The notes under the pieces: generated by a model
What the model was told of the DNA's origin: nothing
What the model saw: only the letters and a program-made list of their open reading frames with translations
Databases searched by the model: none
Assembly: GCF_030253575.1 (NCBI RefSeq)
Contig: NC_080563.1
Location: 39,299,001-39,363,000, forward strand
DNA length: 64,000 nt
From: Rhododendron vialii
Lineage: Eukaryota > Streptophyta > Magnoliopsida > Ericales > Ericaceae
Direction of reading: 5' to 3'
Shown: piece after piece, positions 11,601 through 23,410 of the stretch
Layout: the number at the start of each line of letters is the position of its first letter
Position numbering within the stretch: the first letter of the stretch is position 1
Program-made: the position numbers and the translations under genes

Positions 11601-12173
11601 CCATGAATTATCGTAAAATATTTCGGAACAAAATCACCCATGAAAACACAAGGCAAACAAACACACAACACTACAAATCACCTCACTAATTGCTCCTAAC
11701 CAAAAAAATTACCCATGAAAACACAACAACTCACCATCTGGATCCAAACCCATAAAAAAACAAGTCCAAACAAACACAATCACCCCTCCTAGTTTCCACA
11801 ACCCAAACGTTTCCATTTTACCGTATTTGTACTCATGTAGAGGTGCTTGCTCGCTGCATCTCCTTTCCTTCGCGACTGATCTTGATCACTGTCGCGATTT
11901 CGATGGAAAGAGAGGAGAGAGAAAGAGTGGGTGGCGGCTTCCAGTGGATCTCAGAATGGTCATCGTTCTTCTTTATCGCCGCCGCCGTTTGTTGGCAATT
12001 CTTGATCCTGGATCGCCGTTCATCGACGTTGCTGCTGCCGTTCTTGGCTATTCTCGATCTAGGATCACCGGAGGTGGAGGTTCTTGATGAGCACCCGATA
12101 TTGCAATTAAGGGTGCGCTCTACTCATAGGGTATTTTAGTTTGTTTTGTAGGAAAACTGTTCAATTCAGGAAT
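11601..12173. other. Spacer with a GC-rich exon-like segment
   Basis: From 11820 to about 12090 the base composition switches to G+C-rich, CTC/GCC-rich sequence resembling a plant 5' leader or coding piece. Neither frame (86 or 98 residues) shows a domain. It could be a captured gene fragment; I cannot name it. Confidence 0.3.
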
Positions 12174-15100
12174 TGTAAAGCCCAAAACTTGTCAAGATTA
12201 TTCGAAGTGCAAAGATGATCAAGAATGGAATAATCAAGTCCCAAAGCTTAGGCCGGAAAGACCCGAAGGTGACCCCGACAAGACGAACGGCCAAGGCAAG
12301 GACCAAAAGTCAAGTGCTAAAGATAAGCAATTCGGTACCGATAGCTACCGATTTATTCTATCGGTACCGAGGGTATTAGCAGGGTTTCAACGACAGCAGT
12401 TAAGCAGCTCGGTATTGATACCATATTTTGACTTTGTAACGACCCGGATTTTTGTCCTAATTTTTTTTAATAAAGAAATTATTTTTAATCAAATAGTCTA
12501 TAGTAATCGACTAATTATTTAAAAAGTATTATTAATAATAAAACTATTTTTTTTCTTAAAAAGATATATGCAAATATAATTATTTTATCCTTTTTTTATT
12601 TTTTATTTTTTTCAATTTGCATGCATGCACACCTCTTCCGTCTCTCCGTCTCCTACTAAGTCTCTACTTCCTCCCTAACCCTAAAACCAAGCCAAATTCG
12701 TCCATTCCAAATCCCATGAACTTAGCTCTATTAAATTCACTCTTATCCAACTTCTTCCAAATTCACCTATATAACCCCTCCCCACTGACCCACGAAATTT
12801 ACACCACAATATTTTCCACGCCCCACCAGTCAAAAAAGAGAGAGAAAAATCAGAGAAAACCAAGCTTCAATCCATGGAGTTTTAGAGAGAGAAAGAAAGA
12901 GAGAGAAAAAGTGGGTTTCATAGCCACGATCAACCGAGACCCGAATTGATCATTCCAATCACTTCCCTCAACCCCAAGCATCCCCAAGCATCATTTAATT
13001 CGAGCCCAAGGTCCCCCGATCGCCAAAACAGAAGTTGTCTTCTCCAAAAATCCAAGATTCGTTTTAAAATCAATTCGATCCAAACCAAGGTACTATAATC
13101 CTATCCAACCTCTTCTCCAAGTATATTAAGTATATATATGCTTAACCCTATGTCCCGAACGAAAAAAATATATAGTTCAATATGCGTTTTCTGCCGTATT
13201 CACCAGTTTGATATTATTTTTAAGCCCGAAACTTTATTTGTAATTATTTACGCAGAAGATGACCTTTATGATATTTATTTTACAATCTTTCTGATATTAA
13301 TATTTTGAAAAACTACTGACTTCATATTATTTTCTTACAAAATAATATCATCTAACGTATTAATTATATCAGTTTAATTTATCTGATAGATTGTGTTGGT
13401 TTTAAATGTTTCGAAACAATTTTGCAACCTTCCAAACCTCATTTTTGACGCCCGGACTATTTTTCCTAGACTTTTCACACCTGAAAGATAATAACTTGTT
13501 AAGATCATATTTTTTTATTTAATTATCTATTTATTAAATTATTTATTAGTTATCTATCAAAGTTTACAAACGAAAAATCTTTGCGACCTTCCAAACAATG
13601 TTTTAACACCCAAACTAATTTTTATTAGATTCCTTGCATCTCAAAGATGATATATTGTTAAATAAATTTTTTTTATTTTTATTTACTATTTATTATTATT
13701 TCTATAGCGTTTCCAACCAAAAATTATTTACGACCTTATAAACCTAATTAGAAATGCCTGAGTAATTTTATTTAGACTCTCTATATTCTGAGGATGAAAT
13801 TTTGTTAACCGCAACATATTTTAATTTGTAAATTATTTATTATCTATTTACTTCACTTTCGGCCACTTTATTTAACGTCTTTATTTAAATTAATCCCGCG
13901 ACCCTCCGAACCCAATTTTTGACACTCAACTGGTTGCATAGGACCTTTAGGACTCTTATTAAGGTCATGATAAATATTCTAATATTTTTATCTAATTAAT
14001 GTATTTAATTAATTTTTTTTAATTAATCTATTATCTTAGAATTAATTATTAAGAGCCCAGAAAATTGTTCTTTTAATTTCTTTTAAAACTCTTAATTTAT
14101 TATTATTGACATTGTGACCATACAAGATTAAGGGCAACGGCCCGTTCATAATAAGTTGCGTGATTACATTGTTTATTAATTGTGTTAATTATTATTGATT
14201 TGTTGTATATTGCACCACTGCTTGATTGAATGCTAGATTGGACCATAGAGATATAGGGTGGTATGCGAATAGAGTTCACTTAGACGATGTTAGGTAATTG
14301 ATGAATTGGAAAGTTTTGTTTTCTTTAGAATGCCTACAGGCGGGATTTTGAGATGTGATGAGTTGGATGCGATGGTTTAAAACTGGCAAAGTAAGCCCAG
14401 TGTTGATTGATGAATAATGATTGGCAAAGTAAGCCCAATGATGAATGATGAATTGAAACTGACAAAGTAAGCCCAGTGATGATTGTGGTGATTGTGAAGT
14501 GGTGCATAAGATAGACGAACCTTAGTTATGATTTGGGCATGATAAGCTTCCTTTTGTTGTAATGAGAAGGATACACGCTAGGTACATAACTGAGGTGCAA
14601 TCCGCGACAACAAAAGAAAGTGATCTCATGGGACAGGACATGGCCAGCGGTTGAGGAGGAAAGATCCCGCGGAGGAGATCTTAGATTACACGTCAAGTTA
14701 ATGGATAATAATGAATTGGTTTATGTGGAACAAACTCTGTTTTACTTTTTTGCACTACTATTATCCTGCTGCTTGCTAACTGTAAAGTAAGGGGGGTAGT
14801 TGGGTTGGATTATTCTACTAGGTGATTTATCACTCACGGATACGTCTGTATCTTGGCAAATCGTTTGCTTCGGCGATCAATTTGCAAGTGGGCGCAGGAT
14901 TCAATAGAGATGTTTCAAAGATGTTGCAGTTCAACATGGAAAGAATATCAGGAACGAAGATCGAGTATGTTTCGGATTTGTATCAAGCCTAGAGTCAGCT
15001 CTGAAATTAATGTATTTTGAATCAGTAAATTTATCTTGTGACTGTAATAGCTAAACTTTATTTTAAAAAATTATATTTATTTAGCAAATTTTCGTAAGAT

Positions 15101-16130
15101 TTTATTTTATATTGCTTCCGGAAAGTCGGGGCGTTACAGACTTCTATCAGTACCGAAGCTCTTAGCACAGCAACGTAAGGCCTTTGCTATCGGTACCGAG
15201 GTTCTCGGAGGGTAATTTTGAAGCATCTCCTGAAGAATATTCCGTGCGCGAACCTTGGAGTATAAAAGCCCGTGATGTCATTGTACAAACAAGTACAATA
15301 GAACTTTTGTATTGCATAATTTAGATTTAGCCTAGATTTACTTTGCTTTTTGAATCGTTCTTCATTGTTCTTCATTTCCAACTTTGAATCTTTAATTTTC
15401 TGCCTTAATTAGTTAGTTTTTGTTACTTTCGTCTTCATTAAAGTTGTAGACAATCCTCCGATCTATCGGTTAATCTAATTTTCTTCTAGCATTGTTATGT
15501 CAATTATGCTAAGTAGATTTTTGCTTACTTTTATCTTCATAGATATGTATGAGTAGTTTTCTAGGGTTAGGTCATGGGGTGATTAGCACCTCATGGCTCG
15601 AGTAAAATTGTGTTTTTCACTAAAAAATTTGAATCTTTGGTTCGAAAATTGATGTGGGGTTTGGATTTATTTGTCAAATTGCCGAGGTGTTAACCTCTTT
15701 GATCATGTGTAGGTAAGAGCATAGCCTACTTACCACACATGATGCTTGCAGCTCTGTCGCTCGAGGTATTTGCTAAATGAATTCTAGAGCTAGCTAGGTA
15801 ATTGAACTATCCTATCTTCCAGTATCTTGAACCGTGTATTTGGGTGAAAGATGTGATTTAACTCGAGTCGTGGGTGTTAGTGATTCTTAGACCTAACCTG
15901 CTTTTTATCCTAGTTTATTCGCTTTTAATTTAGCCTTTTCATTTCCACCGCAAACGTAAAACAAAGTTGGCGGTCTAAAAGCCGCAAGCCTTGCTTACTT
16001 CTACAAATCCAACCAAGCCGTACTAATTATTCCCGTGGGTACGATCCCGGTCTTTCGGATTATTATGCTTCAATTGGACGCTTATACCTACGCTTGGGGT
16101 GATCTTATTCCTTATATCGGAGTAAACGAA
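12174..16130 (+). mobile_element. Remnant of an LTR retrotransposon (LTR plus leader), interrupted by a nested LTR
   Basis: The left piece begins TGTAAAGCCC. Both pieces share the motif ATCGGTACCGA, at 12340-12400 on the left and near 15190 on the right. The right piece has a promoter-like GGAGTATAAAAGCC at about 15256, followed by a transcribed-leader-like stretch. Near 16035 comes a GTGGGTACGATCCC motif of the type found in Ty3/gypsy leaders. No gag or pol frame is present, so this is a fossil fragment. The right border is uncertain. Age cannot be estimated without a second LTR. Confidence 0.45.
12435..15138. mobile_element. Solo LTR (2.7 kb) nested in an older LTR remnant
   Basis: The element starts TGTAACGACCCGG and ends CGGGGCGTTACA, so it has TG...CA termini with a 12-base inverted end. 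It is flanked on both sides by GACTT (12430-12434, 15139-15143), a 5-bp target duplication. It holds no internal domain, primer-binding site or polyprotein, so I read it as a solo LTR left by LTR-LTR recombination. It interrupts a sequence rich in ATCGGTACCGA motifs that continues on both sides. Superfamily is probably Ty3/gypsy but not certain. Confidence 0.75.
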
Positions 16131-16185
16131 GCAGTTCTGAGCCTCGCGATGTTCATGGAGGTGCAGGGGAGATTTCGATCGATCA

Positions 16186-16188
<3 letters not shown>

Positions 16189-16222
<34 letters not shown>
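16189..16222 (+). repeat. (GA)17 microsatellite
   Basis: This is a perfect GA dinucleotide run at the right border of the LTR remnant. Confidence 0.9.
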
Positions 16223-16225
<3 letters not shown>

Positions 16226-17153
16226 ATTTAGGATTAGGAATTGTTTAGATGGAGAGAGATGGGGTAATGTTAAATGGGGGATTTTATCTACTGATCATAC
16301 CCCTTTGATTGCAGAATAGGACCTCAAAGTTTACGAATTGGTCCCAAAAATCTGTCCGTATATATAGAAGGGAAAATTTGGGTTTATTTGATTTTGGGAT
16401 GAAAACTTACACGTCGTTTCTTCTGAGGATGGATATTTAATTCTCCCAATAAATAGAACTTCATACTTAGAATAAATAAATAAATAAACTTAATATGTGA
16501 TGCAAATGGCCAAACACTCCGGTTGGACTCATTAGACAGGGCTTCTCGTGTTTGGTTTCCTGTCAAACTTGGAAATTGGGTCTCGAATGGACATATGATT
16601 AATCTTAGCGTTGTAGATCGTTTGGGTCTCAGGTTAGAATTTTATCATTTTAATGCTATCATTCTTTGCTCCTATTAATTTTTGTAATATTTTCAGAGAT
16701 TGATGAAATTTTTTTGCCTTTCAAAAAAATAGACAGGTATTTAGCAAAAAAAATCAATATCGTACATGCATGTAAGTGCAACCCTGATTAGATTTTTGAG
16801 GGCTTCATTGAAGGAAACAGCTCCTCGATCTCCGGTTGCTGAACACTCCGGTTGGACTCATTGTGGCTCTTTTCGAGTCTACTTGATGATCTAATCTATT
16901 TTGCTGGAGTTCGTTGAGACATTAATTAATAATGCTACAATTCATATTGATTGAATGTATCCCAATAAGGGAAAATGATTTTGGTTCTTCACTTTTTCAT
17001 AATCACTCTAAAATTTATTTTTTAGCTTGTCTTGAAAATAGCGGGTGCTATATGTATTTTGAACACTAAACGGTAAATTTTGGTGTGTGATTATCAAAAA
17101 GTGCAGTGCCAAGATCATACTACTATATATAATTTAGATTTACAGAAGTGGCT
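16223..17153. other. Gene-free spacer
   Basis: No exon or element ends are recognisable. The phrase ACACTCCGGTTGGACTCATT occurs twice (near 16515 and 16846), a small dispersed repeat. Confidence 0.4.
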
Positions 17154-17168
17154 AGGATAGTTACTTGT

Positions 17169-17340
17169 TTGTTTGTTTTTTTGAACGGCGACGAAGAATT
17201 TATTAACCAAATTAAAATTACAAGTAAAATTACAATGATTAAAAGGATTAGAAGACTAGGCATCATAATGTACAAAACGCATCTCAATCGACACTCAATC
17301 CGCCTATTAATCCTATGCCGCGAAGGACTGTAGTACGGTA
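17169..17340 (-). mobile_element. 5'-truncated LINE 3' end
   Basis: Read on the minus strand it ends AATTCTTCGTCGCCGTTC followed by a short A-tract, a 3' end typical of plant L1-type LINEs. The 15-base AGGATAGTTACTTGT flanks it on both sides (17154-17168, 17341-17355), a target-site duplication. Only about 170 bases were inserted, so it is severely 5'-truncated and has no coding capacity. Confidence 0.75.
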
Positions 17341-17614
17341 AGGATAGTTACTTGTGTGACCCAGCTCATACAATTTGAAGGCAAACATAAGTAGTCTTTA
17401 GACATCCATAATACTCGTAATATCCTCAAAAGAAATATCGTAAGTAATTTTATTCGACAATGCGAAATCACACAAACATAATAATCATCTCACTCCCATT
17501 ACAAACAATGGGGTTTTTCATATCTTATGGTACAAGTACAAGAACAAAACCAACCCATTCTTTTATTGTAGTCATGTACCTTATTATCACAAAACCTATG
17601 TTTTAGTTAGCCTT

Positions 17615-18830
17615 TTAATTACCAATTCGAGGCAAAGGCACAACAAAGAACTTCATCAGACCAACTTTGCAATCAGCACCATTTCCCTCGCTGGAAGCAA
17701 AATAGAGAGGCCTCCACGGATTCATCAGAGCGTACTCGAACCCACTGCCACTTCCTTGCGTTGCATTTGCCAGAAGCTTGGCTCCCTCGAAATCACACTT
17801 GATAAAGCTCCCAAGATTTGGCAGCAAGTAGACATTGTGTGGTCGAGTGGTCTCACTTGGCGGATCATACTTGAACACTGTCAAAGTCATGAGAAATTTG
17901 AAAAGCACTAGTAAATATTATGGCTGTAAACGAGCGGAGCCTAGTCAAGCTTTTTTGAGCTCAAGCTCGGCTCGGTTACTAAACGAGCCGAAAATTTGAG
18001 CTCGAACTTTAACGAGCCAAGCTTAGTTATTTAACCAAGTCTCTTTAATCGAGTCGAGCCTCCCTTAACAAGCTGAGCTTTTGTTAAACGAGCCAAGTGG
18101 ATCATTTACTAAACGAGCCAAAAACTCGAGCTCAACTCGTTTACTAAATAAGCCGAGCCAAGCTCACAAGCTGCTCGGTTCGATTACAGCTCTACTAGTA
18201 ATTAAGCTTAGTATTAATAACACAATAGGTTGTGCGCATTTGGCGTGTGTGTTTTGTTGCAGTGGCGTAGCCAAGATTTTACTTCTATGGAAGCGTCGAC
18301 TATAAGACACAACCTCAACTAAGAAATTTGTGATGAGATAACAAAAACTTTTTTATGAAAATAAGAACAAATTAACTAACAAATTTGTTCAAAACTATAC
18401 TAATGCAAGTGGTTGCGAAAGATCATGTCGAGTTTCATGTTCTGAAAATTTCGTATGATAGTTTCATCTTCTAGCTATTAAATGTCTCCCTCCCTCTATG
18501 TATGCAATCATGCTATTACTCATCTACAGATTACCGATCTGATTTATTCGTTGATTTTTCGCACAATTAGTAACAGAAAATACCCTCTTAACAGTTGCAA
18601 ACGCAGCAAAATAATGCCGCGTTAATTGGAGAATTTGATTAGAACATACCTAGTATATCATTTACGAAAAAGGGGCCATGTTTGAGGGCCCAACCAGTGT
18701 AGTTAAACCCAAATCGCCAGTTCTCGGACCCTCCGACAACAATGGTGTCTGCAGCCTGGCTAGTTGCCAAAATGGTGGCTACAGTTACCACGAGGACTAG
18801 TCCCTGAGCAAGACTCAAACCCATCTTCAT
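17615..18830 (-). CDS. Phytocyanin-like (cupredoxin) secreted protein, two exons
   Basis: Exon 1 (18830-18650) and exon 2 (17877-17615) join in frame across a 772-base GT/AG intron to give 147 residues. Residues 1-27 form a signal peptide (hydrophobic LVLVVTVATILA, then SQA/A). The mature part has IVVGGSENWRFGFNYTGWA (30-48), VFKYDPPSET (61-70), His74 in RPHNVY, a Cys88...Cys130 disulfide pair and a C-terminal GLMKFFVV strand. This is the phytocyanin fold of apoplastic or membrane-associated plant proteins. Two N-glycosylation sites are seen (NYT, NAT). Of the usual blue-copper ligands only His74 remains: the Cys position is Ser122 and the second His position is Asp129. It may therefore not bind copper, as in early-nodulin-like relatives. 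The intron holds an AACGAGC-type repeat. A decayed copy of the segment lies at 21722-22740. Confidence 0.85.
17925..18195. repeat. Self-complementary AACGAGC/GCTCG-rich repeat in the phytocyanin intron
   Basis: Short units such as TAAACGAGCC and GAGCTCGAGCT repeat in both orientations. A shorter version lies at 21875-21970 in the decayed copy of this segment, so the insertion predates the duplication. Similar GCTCGTT-rich stretches occur at 34550-34880 and 45005-45330. The family is a common plant dispersed repeat that I cannot classify from ends. Confidence 0.5.
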
Positions 18831-18914
18831 TTCCCAACTATATTTCTAAACCCAAAAAGACACAGAATATGAAATGTGCGATGGTGATGGCACAATTGGC
18901 TTGGAATGGTGGGG

Positions 18915-18922
18915 TTTATATA
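18915..18922 (-). promoter_or_regulatory. TATA box of the phytocyanin gene
   Basis: TATATAAA on the minus strand lies 85 bases upstream of the ATG, in CCATATATAAACCCC context. This spacing implies a leader of roughly 50 bases. Confidence 0.65.
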
Positions 18923-18939
18923 TGGTTTTTCTGGCTACT

Positions 18940-21209
18940 TGGTCAATGCGATGGTGATGGCACAAATTTTCTTTTCTTTTTTACATTGAAAGATAAATGG
19001 AAGGAGGGAAAAATTTTCAGTACCGGGTGGGTACCACGTTGTGCCGAGCCGTTCATTGCGTTTTTAGATGGCTCGGATTTGGAGAGAAAAAAATGAGAGA
19101 GATATTGAGGTGAGAGGAGAGAGAGGATTTCAATCTGATCCGTCCACAAGTGTATTGGATAATCCGGATGTGCCGAGCGGGTACCATGTGGGATCTACCT
19201 ACCAAGCACTAAAAATTTCTCAGGAAGGAGGTTGTGAGAGAGTGAAAGGAAACGAATCGATATTTGTGCCATCCGATTCATCATCACCAATTAATTCTGA
19301 AACCAATTGGTGTTTATTTTGTTAGAAATTTTCATATCTGTCAGCTCTTGGGAAATCTCGAATCTAACTATATGTTCAAACACATGATCAAGCACATGCC
19401 TCTTCGTGCAAATCTCCTAATCTTTTTTTTCTTTTCTTTTCTTTCTTAGGAAAGCATATTCAGTATTCCTGTCCGTAACTCTCTTTGTAGGTCGTTAAAA
19501 AAGTCTGTATCTGTTGTGGAGTTGGGAAGGAGGAGGCTAGGCGAGAGGTTAGGATCATGTTTTCGAGCTCGGGACACGGGACACAAATACAATAGGAGGG
19601 CACACTCAGTACCTCGTAAGGCATGCTCGAGTCTTGAGTCGTGCACATTATCCAACAACACGGATTTCACTACGATGACTAGAAACTAGTGGGCTAGTAT
19701 AAACACATTATTCTTTTTCTGACTTTGGTTGGTAAAAGATGGGAAAATGCAATGTAAAAGCTTCTTGTTTTTCAGTTCCATATTTAATTTAATGCTTAAG
19801 GTCATCCAATGGCATTATCACTAACATGAAGTCAATTACTCAGGATGACCCTCTTGGGGAGTCTGGGCAATTTTCAAATGAGAGGAAGCCAGGCATGGAA
19901 TAAGGGAAATTTCATGGTATTTGACTAGTGAATTTAGTCATCAGGTTTTGGTAAAATTCCATTAAAGCCAAGAACTATGGGGGCATGGCTATGATTACTA
20001 TAAACCAGGAAGTCTTCAAAGAACAACTGAGATAGGTTGCTAAGTCAGATCTTCTACGAGTTCAACAGCTTCACCAACGGTCAACCGACGCATTCATCAT
20101 GTGCCAACGCATTCATCGCGTAGGCACGAGATGCTCTGTTCCTGAAAATTCCGTTGTCTCGTCCTAATGCACTCATTGTCACATATATGATCGTGTCTCG
20201 AGTTTGTGTATTTCCTAAAATTTCTACCGCATCATGCGACTACTAGTGTATTCGAGAAAGGAGAACAAACTTGTTCAGGAGCAGATTCCTATATCGTCGT
20301 AATGTTGGATTACTTCAATGTCTCTTTACCCAAGAAAAAATAAATAATCCAAACACATTAGCTATTTTCTGCTTGTGGTGCATATCGATACTCTGAACTA
20401 TCAATGAAGAAGGCATGGTAATGTGCACATAAATTGAACTGGGTCTCTAAGCCTGCCCTTTCTGATGTCATTCGGCTTTGATTCCGCAACAAAATAGGCA
20501 TAGGGGGACTACTATTTCAGTGGTATTTTGAGAACAACCACTTTATGCATATTGCCAAAGGTTAGACCTATCTCCAGTCCTTTCCCGTCTATACCCCCAA
20601 TGATTGAGGACTACATGGGTTATGTTGTTGTTGTTGTGGTGCACTTTGTTTACCTTTCCGAAACTCTAACCTGAAATCTCAATCTGATTTTCAATTCATG
20701 TCTTGGATTTGCAGGTTTTATGGTTCAACGCATACAAATAGGAGCAATGCAACTCCACAAAATGTGTTTCAAGGAACTATTAGTGATGAAATAACCAAAA
20801 TGATATTATAGACCTTATATTTTATAGAACTACATATTTGATGTACCCGTAAAAAATTGGCTGCTGATTTTGCCGCTCCTTTTTTTGTTAACGCCACTCC
20901 CCTGCAAGTGTATTATTGGTGGGAAGTAGCGTTAACAAAAAAAAGAGTGACAAAACCATTTCCCAAAAAATTTAACCAGAAACCGGATATGTTATATCCC
21001 CTGGATGTACAATCCAAAACTCACATCTGAACAAACAAACGTACCCTAAGTTCGTTTTCCACAGCAGAGTACGCGAAGGCATCCCCTCTTCCAAGTTGCA
21101 ACAATAAATAGAATTACTAGTGCAACAAGAATTTCAAACTACACAGAATAAAAAAGTGCACCTCATGAAACTGCTATTACAAATACCATTCTCTGTCAGC
21201 TATTGAATA
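18940..21209. other. Flank of the phytocyanin gene, source of a local duplication
   Basis: The part from about 19350 to 20045 recurs in diverged form at 21960-22740 (for example GGTAAAAGATGGG at about 19730 and 22437, and GGCATGGCTATGATTACTA at 19983 and 22686). The rest has no recognisable gene. A small hairpin element at 20868 is listed separately. Confidence 0.55.
20868..20955. mobile_element. Short palindromic hairpin element
   Basis: TTTTGCCGCTCCTTTTTTTG at the left pairs with the right end, whose reverse complement reads TTTTGTCACTCTTTTTTTTG; GTTAACGC continues the match. It is an 88-base near-perfect palindrome with a 35-base loop, probably a miniature MITE. Confidence 0.5.
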
Positions 21210-21412
21210 GGAAATCTAGTGGAAACAAAACCAAATTAAGATACGAACAAAAGAAAACGAAAGATCAGAAAGCATGCATATGTTAGGCCTGCCATACAAG
21301 GTGCGTTTAGGCATTAGCGAAATACAAACATAAACCCAGAAACTTAAAAATCACTACAAACTCCATATATACTAGGCTTCACGTAAACCTCCACTGCAAC
21401 AGGTTCAATGAA

Positions 21413-21721
21413 TCAACCCAAAAGGGGATTAAGCACTTTGCCAATGAAAAAAAGCACACCAGTCATGTCTTCTCTAATGACGAACAAGAACGGGTGGTCG
21501 CCCACAAAATCTATCTTCTCCACCATATACAAACTCCTCAGCTTCACAACAACGGCGGAAGCGGCTGCCTCTTCTTTGCTTTCTTCGTTAACTTCAATAA
21601 TGACTTATGGAAGATGCTCGACATGTATAGGTTTTTACCAACACTGGAGTCGACCATCCCCGTATACCCTTCACCGCCAGAGAAAGGCAAAACCAACCCT
21701 AGTCCCTGTAAGCCCTTCACC
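21413..21721 (-). pseudogene. Serpin 3' fragment with canonical Leu-Arg-Ser reactive centre
   Basis: The minus strand encodes the serpin C-terminal third: GLGLVLPFSGGEG, a LYMSSIFHK segment, then in a shifted frame [25 protein letters not shown] and [15 protein letters not shown], ending at TGA (21415-21413). A one-base change of frame separates the SSIFHK part from the hinge, so it is a pseudogene. The reactive-centre triplet (21533-21541) is Leu-Arg-Ser, the LRx arrangement of canonical plant serpins. The intact serpin at 57084 differs here. The 5' two thirds are missing: at about 21722 the sequence switches to a phytocyanin exon. Homology to the serpin 3' flank continues to about 21210. 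Confidence 0.85.
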
Positions 21722-21837
21722 GCCAGAAGCTTGGCTCCCTTGAAATCACACTTGATGAAGCTCCCAAGATTTGGCAGCAAGTAGACATTGTGTGGAGTGG
21801 TCTCACTTGGTGGATCATACTTGAACACTGTCAAAGT
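21722..21837 (-). pseudogene. Phytocyanin exon 2 fragment fused to the serpin fragment
   Basis: The minus strand encodes VFKYDPPSETT, PHNVYLLPNLGSFIKCDF and GAKLL, nearly identical to exon 2 of the gene at 17615-18830, including its acceptor TTTGACAG. It then breaks off into serpin sequence. The intron-side homology continues rightwards to about 21970. Codon RPH is reduced to PH. No exon 1 is present in front of it, so it cannot make a phytocyanin. Confidence 0.85.
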
Positions 21838-22740
21838 CATGAGAAATTCAAAAAGCACTAGTAAATATTAGGGCTGTAAACGAGCCACCGAGTCAAGCTA
21901 AAAACTTGAGCTCGAGTTCAGCTCAAGCCTTAACGAGCTGAGACCTTACTAAACGAGCTAAAAACTTGTCAATGCTTATTGCATTCTTTATATATATTGG
22001 AAGAAAAGGAAGGATGGTGTGAAAAAGTCGAAGGAACCGAATTGATATGTGTTCATTAACCTTGTTAGAAATTTCTCAAACTCAGCTAAAATCTCAAATC
22101 TAACTATTTGATCAACACAGGAGCACATGCCTCTTCATGTAACTCTACAAATCTCTTTTTCTTTCATAGGAAAGCATATAATCAATATCCGTGTAATTCT
22201 ATGTGTGGGTCATTAAAAAAGTCTGCATCTACAGAGGAGTTGAAAAAGAGGAGCCTAGGCGGTTTAGATTATGTTTTTGAGCTCGGGATGGAACACAAAA
22301 GGAGGGTACCCTTGGTCCCTCTTAATAATATAGTCTTGAGTCATGCACATTCTCCTACAACATGGGTTTCACGATGATACTAGAATAGAAGCGGTCTAAT
22401 GTCAAGTAGAAAAAACACATCCTTTACCCGACTTCAGTTGGTAAAAGATGGGGAAATGGAATGTAAAAACTTCATGTATTCAGTTACACATATTTTCATG
22501 CTTAAGGTCATCCAATTCTGTTCAGAAATTAAAAGAAAAGGTCATCCTACGACATCACCACTAACATTGCTTCATTTGTTCATAATAAACCTCTTATATA
22601 GGGAATCTGGACAATTTCTATTTCAGGGGATTTGACCAGTTAAATTCGTCATTTTGGTAAGCTTCCATTAAGGTCAAGAATATGGCGGCATGGCTATGAT
22701 TACTAATCGACCAGGGAAGTCTTCATGGAACAGCTGAGAC
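21838..22740. repeat. Decayed direct copy of the phytocyanin-flanking segment
   Basis: Intron sequence (21838-21970) and downstream flank (21960-22740) match 17878-18000 and 19350-20045 in order and orientation, with the exon 1 region missing. This marks a local direct segmental duplication that has since suffered deletions. Confidence 0.65.
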
Positions 22741-23410
22741 AGGTTGAACCACCTCAGATGCTACCAAGGAGAACCACTTCAGATGCAAATGTGGACCTTC
22801 CCCCTGTTGCCCCCCTTTGTCTCTCTAAAGGGGAGTCTGCCAAACATTCATTCTTCAAGTGCAAAATGTCTAAACCTGTTTGGGCAGGCAGTGAAGTGTA
22901 GTCAGCTCTGAATTAGTGAATTGTGATACCAACTCTGCCCTGAGATGGACTGATGTGGTGCTTAATCTCCAACAGGAATTGACCCCTTTATGCCTGCCTC
23001 CATTGTTACAAGGACTAAGATGGCTGGAGAGGAATTTGCTCCAGCCCGTGCCATCCTCCGCTTTGTGCCTTCTATTGCCCCTCCTGGTGTTCCTCCATCT
23101 ACTCATGTGCCGATCTGGATGCCTCCACCTAGGGGAAGTTACAAGCTGAATTGTGACACTTCTTGGAAGAAAGGATATCCCAATTTAGCTACACCGCTGT
23201 TTCTTTTGCAGTCACTTAGGAGTGTTCTTCTGGAGGCTAATAAAGTGAAGGTCTATGGGAGCTCTTCTTTTGTGTGCCAAGCTCAGGCCCTTGGGGAGGC
23301 TTCCCAAATGGCAAAATCTTGTACCTGCATGCCCTTGGCTTCCGTAGAAAGTGAAAACAAACATTTGATCCAGCTCACAAAGCATATTACGTTATCTGAG
23401 GGATCCTAAC
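22741..23410 (+). mobile_element. LINE ORF2 3' remnant (zf-RVT plus RNase H-like part)
   Basis: The first part encodes a Cys-rich CKCGPSPCCPPL...FFKCKMSKPVWAGSEV segment, the zf-RVT region found after plant L1-type reverse transcriptases. It is followed by PIWMPPPRGSYKLNCDTSW, the start of the RNase H-like domain with its Asp. Several stops and frame changes make it non-functional. An inverted relative lies at 52015-53540, where the RT thumb is also kept. Confidence 0.8.

Noticed and set aside
19020-19190. MITE bounded by GTGCCGAGC(C/G) motifs downstream of the phytocyanin promoter
   Set aside because: The two motifs are direct rather than inverted and no flanking duplication is visible.
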